Notes under the pieces: model-generated
What the model was told of the DNA's origin: nothing
The model's database searches: none
The model's input: the letters and a program-made list of their open reading frames with translations, nothing else
Source of the DNA: Panorpa germanica
Taxonomy: Eukaryota > Arthropoda > Insecta > Mecoptera > Panorpidae
Length of the DNA: 64,000 nt
Direction: 5' to 3'
Assembly (NCBI GenBank): GCA_963678705.1
Contig: OY783203.1
Span: 41,044,347-41,108,346, forward strand
Translations under genes and position numbers: made by a program
In this document: piece after piece, positions 13,602 to 28,174 of the stretch
Numbering within the stretch: position 1 is the first letter of the stretch
How the letters are laid out: every line of letters begins with the position of its first letter

Positions 13602-14555
13602 TGTGACAATGATAATGTAAATGAGATCTAAAATGGATTTTACGGTAATGGCTGCTGATAAATTATATATATAATGTATCCGAATTATAGAGAAACGTCC
13701 ACCCGGCGCACCGTTCACCCTAACAAAGAGCTCTGAACTTAGAGTACAAATTGGTACAAATCATAAACCAATGGCGGTTGTTGCAAAAGTTAACGAAATG
13801 GTAATATCAGGAAATATGCATGCAATGTATTATTATTCTTTATAATGCAACAAATGGTTAACACAGAGCCATCTTTCTTGAAAAATATTAACAGCGAGAT
13901 CTTTGATTTAAATAGTTTGCGGAACTATCAGTCAGTAAAAGGTTTTTGTAACTAATTTAAACAAACATATAACGAAAAATTAAATATTGTTCTTTACTTT
14001 AAATTCTGAATATATGTCAGAAACTTCAATGTAATTTTTACTCATATCGTTGATTAATCAGAAAATTCGACGGATGAGTTTAATGATACGAGTTATACCC
14101 GCGATACCAATTACAAGTTCTCCAAGTTGGTTATAGTGCGTTTTTTATTATGGAATCTTCTCTGTATAGTTCAGTATAGTTCACAAAGTATAGTTTGTGA
14201 TATTATATTTCGTGATTGGTGTTTTTGACAATTACATCAAAATTTTAACTGATTTTAACACTTATGTTTTCAGAGAATATTGATAAATATAATAACTTAA
14301 TTCTTTGTGAAATTTATGTATTATAAATATTGTTTAATTAATAATAAAAACCGCCAATTTTCAATTTTAATAACCTGAAATTTGCATAAATATGACACTT
14401 AATTTACAGTGTTATAGAAGTAATCATATATTAAATAAATATACGGATGTAATAATAGTTGCTTTATCATTTGACTTTTATTTACAAACTTTAAAGATTA
14501 TTATATAACACGTTCTATAACTGTTTATAAGTTACACAGACAAATTGATACCAAT
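13602..14555. promoter_or_regulatory. Shared divergent promoter region of importin alpha and REV7
   Basis: Start codons of the two genes are 1.16 kb apart and point away from each other. A GC-richer patch with CpGs at 13680-13760 is the best promoter candidate. On the minus strand a donor (CACAG then GTATTG) at 13601/13600 fits a non-coding first exon of importin alpha starting within that patch. No TATA box is obvious. Apart from this I see nothing in the interval. Confidence 0.35.
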
Positions 14556-15635
14556 ATGAATTCACCAGGTATACGGAAAACCGCAAACATAAAAACATAT
14601 ATATGAAAAAAATTATTACTTATGGATTTATTATCTTTGTATTTTACTAACTATTAATTTCAGAACATAAATTGAACATAATTGCTGAATTTTTGGAAGT
14701 AGCTTTTCATAGTATTGTTCATAGTGCCAATATTTATCCAGAGGGTATTTTTGAACAAAGAAAAAAATATGATGTTCCTGTATTTATATCAGTTCATCCA
14801 GGACTCTACGAGTATATTTCCGATAGTATACGTATGTTTCTCTTAATCACTAAGTATGAAGCACCAAAAAGAATATGTTTAGCCTTTTTAGATGGCGCCC
14901 AGCAAGTATTTCGTTATGTATTTAATACATCTTATTTAGATAATAACGAGGAATGGTAAGTATTATGCATTATCAATTTAAATGCATAGAGTATATGTAA
15001 TGACTAAATGTGTTATAATAAATAAAATAATGTAGATTTTAAGTTTTTTATTGTATAATACGAGTTAAAATAATTTCAGCAATTCATATTTATTGAAATC
15101 GGAAGCACTTTTTAATATGTTTATTCTGAGATTAAACTTTACTGCTAAAAAATTTAATAACCTCACGGATACTTGCACATTCAAAATATTTTTTTATTGT
15201 ACAGAGCAAGTTGCGCTGAAAGTATCAGATACTGCAAGTCTCCAGGTGTGTATTGGTTTCTTTCTTAAATCCTCTTTATATTCCAATTCATGTTTTATAT
15301 GAACAAGCAGTATACCATATTGTTTTCTCGACTTTTTTACATAGAGGAAATTGTTATTTCGAAAAAATTAATTTGTTATTCATTGTATTTGAAAGTAATC
15401 CAATCTATAGAATCCGTTCCTCTTGCTTGTGGAAACCTAATGAATTAGCATCTGCACATGTATCCTTGCTTGTTTTATTTGTAAACATACGAATAATGTT
15501 ATATATTTTTAGGCGCCATCATATATTCAAACAGATGAATTTACAAATTTTCCAAACTCTGCTATCATTCCAATGTTTGAAGCCCTAGAATTGGGACTCG
15601 AGGTATATGCAGAAGGGTGTATTAATGAACACTAA
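14556..15635 (+). CDS. MAD2L2 (Rev7): REV7/MAD2L2 HORMA-domain protein, 4 coding exons
   Basis: Exons: 14556-14568, 14664-14955, 15080-15245, 15513-15635, giving 197 residues (human 211). REV7 is a HORMA adaptor that bridges REV1 and REV3 in translesion polymerase zeta and acts in shieldin and cell-cycle control. The second exon holds the signature AEFLEVAFHSIVHSANIYPEGIF followed by QRKKYDVPVFISVHP, aligning with the family's EFLEVAVHLILYVREVYP region. The C-terminal exon carries the safety-belt strand region (MFEALELGLEVYAEG). The first coding exon is only 13 bases (MNSP); it is chosen because it has an ATG, a GT donor and the right phase, but the true start could lie further upstream. Central sequence is diverged, as is usual for insect REV7. 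Confidence 0.88.
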
Positions 15636-16380
15636 ACTAGTTATTGCAATATGTATAGAAATTTAAAATAAACTGTATGATATAATGCAATATAAACTAA
15701 TGAATATTTTTTTCAAAGTTTTAAAAATCACAATAATGAACACTGCCATTTTAATTAAATCAGGTAACCGTTTTTATACTTACCTAACATCAGTAATATC
15801 TACCACCTTTCCTTTCTTCCGTCAGAGACTCGTCTTCCTTTTATATTTTCATTTAATCATCACGTTTTTAATATAATTTAACTCGTGATTTATTATTTCA
15901 GTCAAGACAATTTAATATAGGCTTTCATTACTTGGTTTGATCCAAATCGCAAACTATGTGTTTTTATACTCATATTATCTTAATTTGCAGGGAATTTACA
16001 CTAGTTTCTCTTTGTGTAAATTGAGAGTGGAAAAAATTACATATTTATAGGTTATTAAAGGGATAACAATTTTTTCCAGATACGAGTTATAAATCTTTCA
16101 AAGTTTTCTTAAAAATCAACCTATTACACATCCAAAAATGACTGTAATGTAAAACTATTATCATTATAATTCACTAGATGCTGTGCCGTGTAATATAGTT
16201 CCAATTACGAGAGTGCGGCGGTGTCTCATTTTTAAAAGGGTTATAAGATCCATTTAATCCTCGATGTGATGGTGAATTACATTTTATTCGTTCCTATATA
16301 CATTATAATAAAAATATTGAGAATACTGCACAACTTGTTTTAAGCATGAGTCACTGCTGGGGATTGCAATCTGGAAAACC
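15636..16380. other. Intergenic DNA after REV7
   Basis: This AT-rich stretch contains the REV7 3' end (AATAAA-like AAATAAACTG at about 15664) and nothing else that I can identify. Confidence 0.5.
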
Positions 16381-17045
16381 GGATCCGGTATCGTTAAAAG
16401 CCTACCGGATCCAGTAAATTAAAAAAAATGCAAGCAATCGATTTAAAAAAAAATAAAATATGCTTTGTTGCCTGTGTAGTTAGTTACATAAATGCGTTCG
16501 AAGCTGATTCACCCACTACAACATTTCAAGCCTCAAAATGCATCCACGTCTGAAACTGATTCAGTTGATATTATTTGTGAGCAGGAAATACTCGTAAAAA
16601 CAATTCTTATTTTAAAAAAGAGAACCTTATGGAGAAGATGACGCCTTAATCTGGGTTTAATACATGGCTCGTGTACTGCGGAATATACTACCAGTTTGAT
16701 AAAAAAAACGACTGGAAAATGATTGGTCTTCATTTTAACACTGATATTATTGGCATGAATACTGATGGTGCAAGTGTTATGGTCAAAGTTGGTAAACTTA
16801 TGAGGTGATACCAGCAACTGTGCTGTGCACATGATTTACAATTGTCCGAGGTCGGCATATTATATGAAAGGAATATAGAAAGAGAAGAAAAACATCAAGA
16901 AATAACTTGCAATGAATCAGATACAGACGACGAATAACTATTCCGGAAGGTGATTTTGATATGAAAAAGTATGAAACTGACCGGATTGACAATAATCCGG
17001 CCGTATTCAACCGAATTGCAATCCTAACCAAAAGATAAAAAATCA
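16380..17045 (+). pseudogene. Decayed hAT-family transposase fragment
   Basis: Between about 16730 and 16930 a plus-strand frame reads NTDIIGMNTDGASVMVKVGK and then, after a stop, QQLCCAHDLQLSEVGILYE. These match the DGASVM.K.G and C.AHG.QL motifs around the hAT catalytic core, where the second motif normally carries His-Gly (here His-Asp). Stops and frame changes show that the gene is dead. At the left edge an imperfect inverted repeat (CCGGATCCGGTA and TACCGGATCC, 16378-16412) may belong to the element, and a related CCGGATTG/AATCCGG pair lies near 16980-17000. Full boundaries are not clear. Confidence 0.6.
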
Positions 17046-17049
17046 AATT

Positions 17050-19887
17050 TTTGCGGTATGCTTACCTTTTCAACCCCCGATCATATGCTATAATATATTA
17101 TTCTACCGCTGATAGAATGAAATAAAAGTTCCAACTCAAATAAAAATAAAATTAAGCCGTATACTAGAGGTGATTAATAACATTCGCGTGTAATTAAATT
17201 TTAGTAAGCCCAATATAAAATTACAATTATAATACGTGTGCCAAAAAATTATGCACATGTTTATTTTCTAATTAACTAAACACATAAGAAAACGTTTGAT
17301 TTTATTAATTGAATACCTAATGAAACAAAACACATATCACATGCTTTATTGTAGATTTATAAAATGCATAATTTTTTTTATTGCGTTATTTTGGAACTAA
17401 TATAAATAATATATATAAATGTTAAATAAATGTAGTTATATAAATTATCTAAAATTAACTTGTAATGTTGTTTCATCGTGACTGTCTTATTGAATAAATT
17501 AAACTCTTTGTAGTAAAATGCGTATAAAAACAAAATATTGGCCGCCTTATTAATTTAACAATGTCCACATAGAAAAAATTTAAATCATAAAAGAATCAAA
17601 TACAATATTAATTTTTTAAGACATATTATTGGACAAGACTATATATCATACTTATATAATTTTATACACTGAACTCCACTATTGGAGGTAGCAGGAGGTT
17701 CAATTAAACGGCAATAATTTCAGTCCGTTCATTTTTAATTTAAACGTCCGATTTTGCATTTTAAAATAAAGGAACCTACCGTGCTAGTCTCATTGCACAG
17801 TGGCTCAGTACAGTATATAGTTACAAGTTTACTTACATAAACCTTATATATCAATCTTATTACATAACTAATAGTTTTTTGTTTATGATATCTATATATT
17901 TTATTACATATAACATAATACGATATGTCATACATAACTAAGCATATAAAGTTAGATATATAATATATAAAGAAGAAATACAAAAATGTACAATAATTTG
18001 ATGGGTTTCTAATATAAAATGACTGACCCATCCTAGGTCTTTATGGAACAATCATTTTCAGATGTTAGGAATCAAAGTTTATCAACAGGTGTGACATTGT
18101 GAATGAAAACATATTTGCTGATGACTTCGAAGAAATGGCAAATATGTATTCATCGAATTACAATTGTGTACTCACACCCATCAAATTAAACTTTATTTTA
18201 AAACAAATAAAAAATATATCATATGATATTAAAACCATGTGTTTCATAATTTATTTGTTGAAACTTTGCATTGTGCCCATAATAAGCGATTTAGGGGTAG
18301 ACAGGTCAGGAGTTTTTTTTTTTAATTTTTAATTATTTTTGTTGTTTTTTTTTTTGAGATTCAATAAGGGCGATATTTAGCCACTCGCCATTAGACGAGA
18401 GAATCAGATAAGGTTCATGAATAATATGAATAACAGGATTAAAATTAATAAACTAATATTATGGAATGATGGCGGAGTCAATCCCTGAGCCCTTGCCGGA
18501 AGTTGGGGTCCGGAAAAGAGAAAAACCCCGCCGGAAATATTAAAATAAATAAAAAAAATGCAAAATTATAATGTTGAAAAACATTTAATTTAAAAAATAC
18601 GAGTTGTATATATAGTTCACTTAGAAATAAATATGTGGTAAAATAATACACTAAAGAAGTGTTGGGATGTGATTTATGGATTCCCGTGCAAATGGAACCC
18701 TATCTAACTCCCTTGCAAATAAATAATTTAAGACACAGCCTCAAAATCAAATTCAAGATCTCAGTTGAGGCAGCGCCAATAGTGTACCAACGAACCCATT
18801 TAAACAAAGGTTTCATACATTAAGCTATTCTCTTATATTGTAATATATGGTATATGTATTTTAATGATTATTATTGATAAAAAAAAATTGATATAATTAG
18901 TATTCAATACGCATCTTTCCTACAAAATGAAAGTTTAAATCCCAACAGAAATGACATATTAAGTATCTGGATTTAATGCGTGTTGAACTTACATTTTTCA
19001 ACATTTTTTTTTAACAATATTGAGAAATATACAAATGAAGAGTGCGGTAACGATTTAGTTAGCCAAAAAGAACAAAACAACAAGTATGTTTCATCAAACA
19101 CATCTCCAAAAACAATTTGTCGCATTTGTTCCTTTTAAAAAATCAATTTTTTTTTAATTTTCGGACAATAAATGTAAACTTATTCTATTTTGTGTTGTAT
19201 TCTAAAATTTATCATTTAAAATTTAGACATTGTTAGTTTTTGTAATGTTTGAAAAAATCGTCATAATGTTCTAATAGCGTAGAATTAAATGCAATATTAA
19301 TCACAGTAAAATATGAATACTTACAATAATTTTACTGTTTTATACAGGAATAAATTAAAAAACCATTAAAATAAATACGATTTTCTCAAACAACTGACGT
19401 TGAAACTATTAAAAAAAAAAAAAAAAAATGCGATATTGTATATTTACAACAACTTAAATTGATTAAGTGGTATAATTTAGAAAATAACATGACCAGACAT
19501 AAGTCTAATGATAAAACTAATAGTTTGCAGTATTATTCTTTATATTAAAGTTGTTAGAAATGAACATTATCAGGAATCAGTTAGTCTACTTAGTTGAAAA
19601 TGTTATGATTAGGTTACAGAGATAGGTGTCAGGGTTAGAGTAGGAAAGCGATACACACTTTTGGAGGTTGCAAATACAATAGCGGATATACTACGTCTTT
19701 CGCGCTACCTCGCCTGTTATAAATGTTCGCATTTCGTCACGGCGCGCATATACCATATTAACAGTAAAGGCCAATGAAAGCCGATACAGCGTGGACATAT
19801 CGCTTAAGGGTAGATAGGTTGATTAGGTGTAAATGGGATATTCGTGGAGGTAGGACTGAGCGTTTAAAATGACTCGGCGAATTTCGG
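17050..19887. other. Intergenic DNA with a GC-richer repeat-like patch; Gbeta 3' UTR at the right end
   Basis: Most of this interval is AT-rich and featureless. A patch at 18460-18540 (GGCGGAGTCAATCCC, then GCCGGAAGTTGGGGTCCGG) looks like part of a transposon but I cannot assign it. The last 270 bp (about 19620-19887) are unusually GC-rich and lie directly beyond the Gbeta stop codon, so they are most simply its 3' UTR. Confidence 0.45.
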
Positions 19888-21557
<1,670 letters not shown>

Positions 21558-24439
21558 TATTTCCTGAAATAAAGAAATTGTTAATATTATTTGGGTAATT
21601 AACTAAAGTATAATATTTATAAAATCTAATGTTACGCTCATTGTATAGTCCAATATAAAAAAAATCTATAGCCCTTACGTAACATTTGCTATTAAACATA
21701 TATACTACATTCGTGTTTATTATGTAATATACAGAAACCTACGTGTAAGTCTCAATGTTTAAGGATAATCAAAGAGAAAACTAAAATTGAAATCACATCA
21801 CGCGCATTAACACACTAATTATTTATTCTCATATCTTACAGTATGATTCTCCCATAGCCGCTGTTTATAGAAACTATATTGTCTTTTAGGAAACAAGAAG
21901 TATAAAAATGAGAGAAAATATGGAATTTAAAATATTATTTCAATTATGAAAAATGGGTAATAATAAAATTTATAAAAAATATATTATAATAATTGGTTCT
22001 ACGATATTTTCAAAGGTAAGAATAATATAATACTAAAATAACCCGCTAAACACAAATTGATGATTATTTAACGCAATATTTTTTACCTGCCGCTTTATTA
22101 TTGAACATAATTCTGTTACATAATCATTAAATAAATGTTAGACAAAAATCTTTTAATAGTATATTACTTTAATATGGAATATATATTATCTTGCAGTTAA
22201 TAAGTTTTATTAACGTCAAAAAACGTAAATTTATATCGAAAGATAACTTTTATTTTGTAATCTGACATTATATTAAACTAAAAAATTTTAGTTAAAAGGT
22301 AAGGTTTATTATGTTAAATAAACCTTTAAAAAATCTATGTTTAGCGGAAACTATGTTGCTTCATTATAACGTAAAATTGATGTAACCTACTTGACTTTTT
22401 ATAAAATTAATATTAGTTTAAGAATAGTTTTATAAAAAATGTATTTTAATTATTGTAATATTAAAATAAACTTCTCATTACAAATAGTGTACTGATAATA
22501 TTACTCAGCAAACATTAGAAAATCAAACACGTCATTGACAAACTTATTATATCTTATTTACTTAATACATATCATAGAGATATTGGAAGTTGAAAGGAAA
22601 TAACGATGGTATAAAACATTTAAGCATAAAAACTATGATTAATGTGCGAATTAGTATATCGAATTCACGTTAATTACTGAATAACAGATATTGTAATAAG
22701 TCTTACCAATGACCCTTAAATTGTTATATTACAAAAAGTAAATTATAAAATGTACATTACATGTTATTATGTATATTAAATACATAATAAACTATTAATT
22801 ATTTAAAAATATCCAGTTAATTAAGCGTATAGCTAGTTCTGATTTAGACATTACATCATTACAACATATATGGACGCATCTCTTGTTATTTCATCAACAA
22901 TTTACACTATAAACATATTCTAGTAATAAGATGTGTTTTTACTAATTTGTTATAAATTATGAATTCAACAAATTTATTATATATTCAAAGAGTGTTGTAG
23001 ATTTAATTTTGATTCCAAATTATTGCAAAATGAGTGGTTTGCTTTTAATGTGTGTATAAGTAAATGCCAAATACTGTATTCTATGGAAATTTGTGTAAGA
23101 AATATAAATATTTCGTTATATTTTAAATATGTAAAATGTTATATTAGTTAATTCCTCATATTCTCATCGTTGTAACTAACAACGGACCTGTGCGAATATT
23201 ATTAAATTGAATACTGGCAAATGAGTTTGAAATATCCTCCAATAACAATAATCAATGTTTGTGTTTTAAAATAGATAATATTCTTTGTAAATGCAAACAA
23301 AAATATAGATATTTCTAAATAACTATGTATAAATTATCGTTAATTATTATAAACACCATTGTATTCATGTTAGCAACAACTTTTATATTATTCTACATGG
23401 CGAATAAGTGATTATTATTTTGGTAAAATAAAATGTCCAGATTAAGATTTTTAAGAAAAGGATATTGTTATTGTTACTATACTAAATACATGTGTGTATG
23501 TTACAGCTATTTAATGTTACAGATACTAATATATCTCTAATAGTATTTTAAACAACCTTATCAAGGAACCCAATATATGAGTGGACAAGTCAAATTTTTA
23601 TTTGTTTTGACGTTTGATAATAATGAAAAAATCATCAATTGTCATAATTTCGAACTAACTTCAACATACTTATACTTTCTGATAAATTATGCTTGAAATT
23701 AAAAGCATATTTACCTAGATGTCACATGATAACCACACCTGTCGCATACGATTCAATAAAAAGTTATGTCTACATTTACGTAAAAAAAAAATATACTGTT
23801 TACTAATTTTTTTAAATTAAAATTTTAAATTAAACATACTTCAGTCCATATGTAATATATCTGAAGTAAAATATGACACAATATAAAAACACGAAATGGC
23901 ATTAAGGGTGGGGGAATAGATGTATGGAAAATGACATATACAATTAATTATACATTGAATGCTATTTAAACAAACCAGAAAGACTTTGAAAAACTCACTT
24001 TAGGACGAAACATAGAGTTCTAGTTAAAATAAAACAGACTTTAGGACATTATTTAGGAAGTACGAATGTCACAAAGCTATGCAATACTTATATTTGCGAA
24101 TATATATATACATAAATACATGTATGTATGAGGTTACTATATTTTTACACAGGTAAATGCACATGAAATAAAAATGAGGGCGTATACATAACAGGAAGGA
24201 TTTGAACAAAAGGAACTAACTGAAGTAAAAAAAATAATCTTTTACCGACAAAACGCCCTTTGATTATGGTTAATTAGTGCGAACTATTTGACAGAAGGAT
24301 TACATTCTAATAACTGTCCGCCATTTTGGAAAAAATATGATTAAATTTTAGTTTTTCACGCAGTACAATTTGACAGAAAGATACAAACTATTTCAAACAG
24401 TTATCTCATGCATTAATATACATATTCAGTAATGTTTAC

Positions 24440-24720
24440 CTGCTTCTTTAAGTAATGTTAGCTGTAAATTGGTGCCAGCCCGATCGCCACTCGCCCCGGC
24501 TGCCCGCTCACCTGCCTGGCTTCCCGCACACAGTCACACAACTTCCACAGCAATTATCACATTAATAATCAATAACACATCTCTCAATTATCTAGTCACT
24601 ACAGCACAACACTCACTAAGAAACAATTTAGATATTAGGTGAATTCTTGCAAAAAAATGTTTGTCTACTATCAAGTAATGGCAGCTCGAACAGTTTGCGG
24701 TCTTACTGCGGCCCTTTTCG
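24440..24720 (-). promoter_or_regulatory. Probable non-coding first exon and GC-rich leader of the Gbeta gene
   Basis: A patch at 24460-24540 is strikingly GC-rich for this region. On the minus strand it ends in a good donor (AAGCAG then GTAAAC) at 24440. A second strong donor (GGCAG then GTGAGC) lies near 24512. Splicing from either to the acceptor at 21563 would remove a 2.9 kb intron and complete the leader upstream of the start codon. The intron itself (21564-24439) shows nothing recognisable. The exon is inferred from splice signals and composition only. Confidence 0.45.
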
Positions 24721-24870
24721 CTTATTCGTTCTAGACTGCTCCCAATGTGGGGTGGGGAGTATCTCCGTTAGGCTCATTGGTTATTATGCATCAGAACTGG
24801 TTAACGAACACAACTGAGACGGGTGGGGTTATGAGCCCGTGCTTAAAGTCGCGCGAACCCCGAAAGAGCG

Positions 24871-24878
24871 TGACGTCA
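24871..24878. promoter_or_regulatory. Palindromic CRE (TGACGTCA) upstream of Gbeta
   Basis: A perfect TGACGTCA sits in a CpG-rich stretch (24680-24970) just upstream of the presumed Gbeta first exon. CREB/ATF-type factors bind this palindrome. A regulatory role here is inferred from position and from the surrounding CpG density. Confidence 0.4.
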
Positions 24879-25068
24879 TTTCGACGAGCAAATCGATTAT
24901 GGTCGGGACATCTGATAAAGTGAATGAAGATGACGAAGAGAATTATTTCCACTTTTTGACTAGAAATATGCTCTTTCTTTTAAAAAATTGGCAAACGAAT
25001 TATCTGTTCGACTCATACATTAATCAATTTATGTAATGAAAATAATTCAATTATACATATTTCTTTAT

Positions 25069-25074
<6 letters not shown>

Positions 25075-25151
<77 letters not shown>
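25075..25151. repeat. (TA)n microsatellite
   Basis: About 77 bp of nearly pure AT dinucleotide repeat. Confidence 0.95.
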
Positions 25152-25153
<2 letters not shown>

Positions 25154-25464
25154 CTGTGTTTAAACAGTAACGGGAATTTGTAACTTAAAAAAGCCCGCTC
25201 TAATTATTTTATAAATATAATTTTCCGGTAGTTAGTAGCACTGTACTCAATTACTATGCCAAATTTGAGCAATATCATCTCAAGAACATCGACAATGTGG
25301 ATATAGACAAAAGCTGTACACCTTAGAAATAGACTAATAAAATTGTAAACGTCTTGTAAATAATTTATGAACATTAAACTTTTTGAATTTGAGCAATATC
25401 AGTCAATCCGTTTGTTTACAGCTGGTGCTAGGTAATGGTTGGTAGTGATCAGTACAGTTCAGTA

Positions 25465-25840
25465 GAGCATGACGATTTTTGCGATGAACAAAATTATAGA
25501 ACAAAGAGTTTGCCTAAATTTTGTGTTGCGATTGGAATTTCGTGTGCTGACTCGCTAAAATATTAGGAAAGCCTGAAAAAATGAGTGATCGCCGAAAACA
25601 TGCCTCGTTCTGGAAAACCTTTGACCTCTTCAACCGATGAAAACATCGGAAGAGAGATAACTCGTGATCTTAACATCTCTCACGAGTATGTTCATGCGAT
25701 TTTGGTGGATATTTTGACATTAGACGCGTCGCCGCACGGCTTGTTTCAAAAAAGCTGAATTTTCTTTAAAAACAATGCCGTGACCAGGTTTCTTTAGACC
25801 TTCTAAACATGGGTCACAAGTTTTACATGCTCAACAGGTC
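25465..25840 (+). pseudogene. Mariner-family transposase fragment, heavily decayed
   Basis: Plus-strand frames contain EQRVCLKFCVAIGISCADSL, then SGKPLTSSTDENIGREITRD, then LNISHEYVHAILVDIL and KSNFL-like pieces. This is the order of the N-terminal helix-turn-helix domain of mariner transposases (FCVKLGKS, GRPSTS.TDENI, LNIS.ESV..IL). The segment breaks off in the text that should lead to the catalytic domain (LLNMGHK). Stops and small deletions are frequent. No terminal inverted repeats could be fixed. Confidence 0.7.
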
Positions 25841-26447
25841 AATATATAATTTGAAATAATAATAAAGAAATTATCATCTATATTGTGAAAAATTTCTGTA
25901 ACTTTAAAAATTATGTTTTGTTTTGTTTTGAAATTCCAGAGTCTTATTGTCCATTATTGTAAATTATTTATTAAATTGTACATTCTGGTACACGTGTATC
26001 TAACGCACACTTTTTATACACGTCTATAAAAACGTACGTTTTAATTAGAGTTAGTAAATTGAGGTACTATAAATTATACAAGTGAATCTAAAATTATAAT
26101 CTTTTTAAACACGATAGAAAGAGAATTATGATAGAATGAGAAAATATGATTAAATTGCTTTGCAAATTTGAAAATGTTTGAATGCACCCCATACGGTAAA
26201 CCTCTTGACCTTGAGGCAACAAATCATAATTGAATTTAAGTTTTGACGCATTTTTTGAAGAAATAAGTAACAAGTAATCGAGATTATTTTACTTGTTGAC
26301 AACCTTCGTTACATAATACTTCATGGGATACACAACGCAGCTGTTAGTAGTAAAGAACGTATCACACACACACTTGTATTGTATATGTCTCTATTCTATA
26401 AAAGAGATGGTATATTTGCGACATGTGAGGGAAAAAATGACTATCTT

Positions 26448-27077
26448 AATGGGCTTGTGTCCTCATTTTGTAGTGGTCGATTTTTTAATTGTTGATTGAA
26501 ATTGATGTTAATAAATGTGTATTGGCGTGTCTATTTTATTAAATATCTAAATGTTGACGGAGATATAGCAATTAAAAGTTTGAATTGTAGTTTTAGCGCT
26601 AGAAATGGTCAGCCATATTTTTATGACGTGAAATGCATTTTAACGTCAGTTATTTGTTGCGTAGGTCAATGCTGTTGTAATGTTTTGTAGCTGTTGGTAG
26701 TCAAATAATCAAGTCAAGTCAAAGAATAATAAGATTTTATTTTATTTAACCCTGCTAAGGCAGACATAATATTGAAATTTGATTGTTCCTTGAAATAGCT
26801 GTAAATAATATTTGATATATAAATACATATAGCAGAGATTTATGATCCGTAAGGTTGGTAACCTTACACAAGGATTGTGATGTCACATGCACTTGGAATG
26901 TGTACAACGTTGAATCCTTTAATAATTAAAGAGACAAAATGACTTTTTTAATTGTTAATATCTCTTAACATATAAGGAGTTATTAAAAAATAATTGAACA
27001 TTTGAGGTTCTAGTAACCTACTTTATCAATAAATAGTACACTTTTACAGAAATTAAGACATAGGACACAAGCCCATT
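26448..27077. mobile_element. MITE-like element with perfect 16 bp terminal inverted repeats
   Basis: AATGGGCTTGTGTCCT at 26448-26463 is matched exactly, inverted, by AGGACACAAGCCCATT at 27062-27077. The 630 bp between them encode no protein. They include TTTTATTTAACCCTGCTAAGGCAG-like sequence near 26740 that resembles a LINE or SINE 3' tail in reverse. The two inner flanks diverge at once after the 16-mer, and no clear target duplication is seen. The family is not assigned. Confidence 0.5.
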
Positions 27078-28174
27078 GTAGCTATTAATACCCGTCATTT
27101 ATACTGAATATAATGGTATGTTTTAAAAAATGTCATCGTATTAAAACAAACCGCTTGGGTTTTTTTAGTAGACGACATATATTTCAATAGAAATTTAATA
27201 ATTTGTCCATAAAAAAGTAGTACATACCTCAAACGGGCCCATTAAAGACTTAGTTCACTACTGGTTCTTTTCTATACAAACTACATCATGTTAAATAATT
27301 GAGGTCACATTATCATAATATAGTAATAGAGAGCCCTTCTTCCGCTTATTTTGATTAGTAAAAGGGTAATCATTATAGTCGTTGCGTATCAACAATACTA
27401 TAATTATTAACTCTCGTTATTTCATTAGAATAGAGTTCTGAATGGATAAATTAATTTAGAAGGCAAGAGTAAGCCAACAATAGTTCAGTTTACCATATGT
27501 AGAGAGGAATATGTGAGAAATATGGAGGTCATTTAACCGATATCATATTCCATAAGTATATTCATAAATTAAGCAAATATTATTTAAAGTATTTTATTAC
27601 AAATTTTAGAAGGTGTTTTAAAATTAATATTCATAATAATGATAATTTTAAAAAATTGGAACGGCAATTAGTTCATTGCTTTTTAATATTTACTGTTTAG
27701 TTATGATATAAGCGTTGTATAATATCGGTCCCATACTGTAGCCCAAAGCCACAGATAATCTTATGTCGACGACTTTCTTAGTAGGGTGCATTCGAGATTT
27801 CTTGCATTAGTAGACTTTATCATGAGTTGAACCCAATCTGTATTGTTTTCTCTCTCATCGTTTCGCTTCTAATGAAATAATTCACAGAAACAATAGCATT
27901 GGCACCAAAGACTAGTCATTAGCACAGATATCGTTCGTATTTCTTGACATCAACTAGATCCCTTGACGGCACTTTCATCTTTAGATGTATGAACCGTATA
28001 TTATGAATACGGCGGACGTATGAAATATATACAGCGTTGTATTAATAAAACTTAAAATAGAAACACCCTCTAATGATAAAGTGCGCTAATGGGACAACAC
28101 TCTTCTAAAAAAATTGCAAATCAGAAGGAAACGGTTGTAGTGTGAGAAAACTCTACTTATATTCTTTTCATTAG
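27078..28174. other. Intergenic DNA with a coding-like relic near 27.7-28.0 kb
   Basis: Base composition between about 27720 and 28010 is less AT-biased, and on the minus strand it gives broken protein-like pieces (for example SRDLVDVKKYERYLC and GANAIVSVNYF). It looks like an old transposase or gene relic, but I cannot name it. The rest shows nothing. Confidence 0.25.

Noticed and set aside
18099-18332. 77-codon frame starting near NENIFADDFEEMANMYSSN
   Set aside because: It lacks an ATG, turns into an AT-driven hydrophobic run and has no neighbouring exons; treated as chance.
24839-25036. 65-codon plus-strand frame beginning in the CpG-rich Gbeta upstream region
   Set aside because: It starts with GTG, has no homologue that I recognise, and sits in a promoter-like region; chance is the simpler reading.
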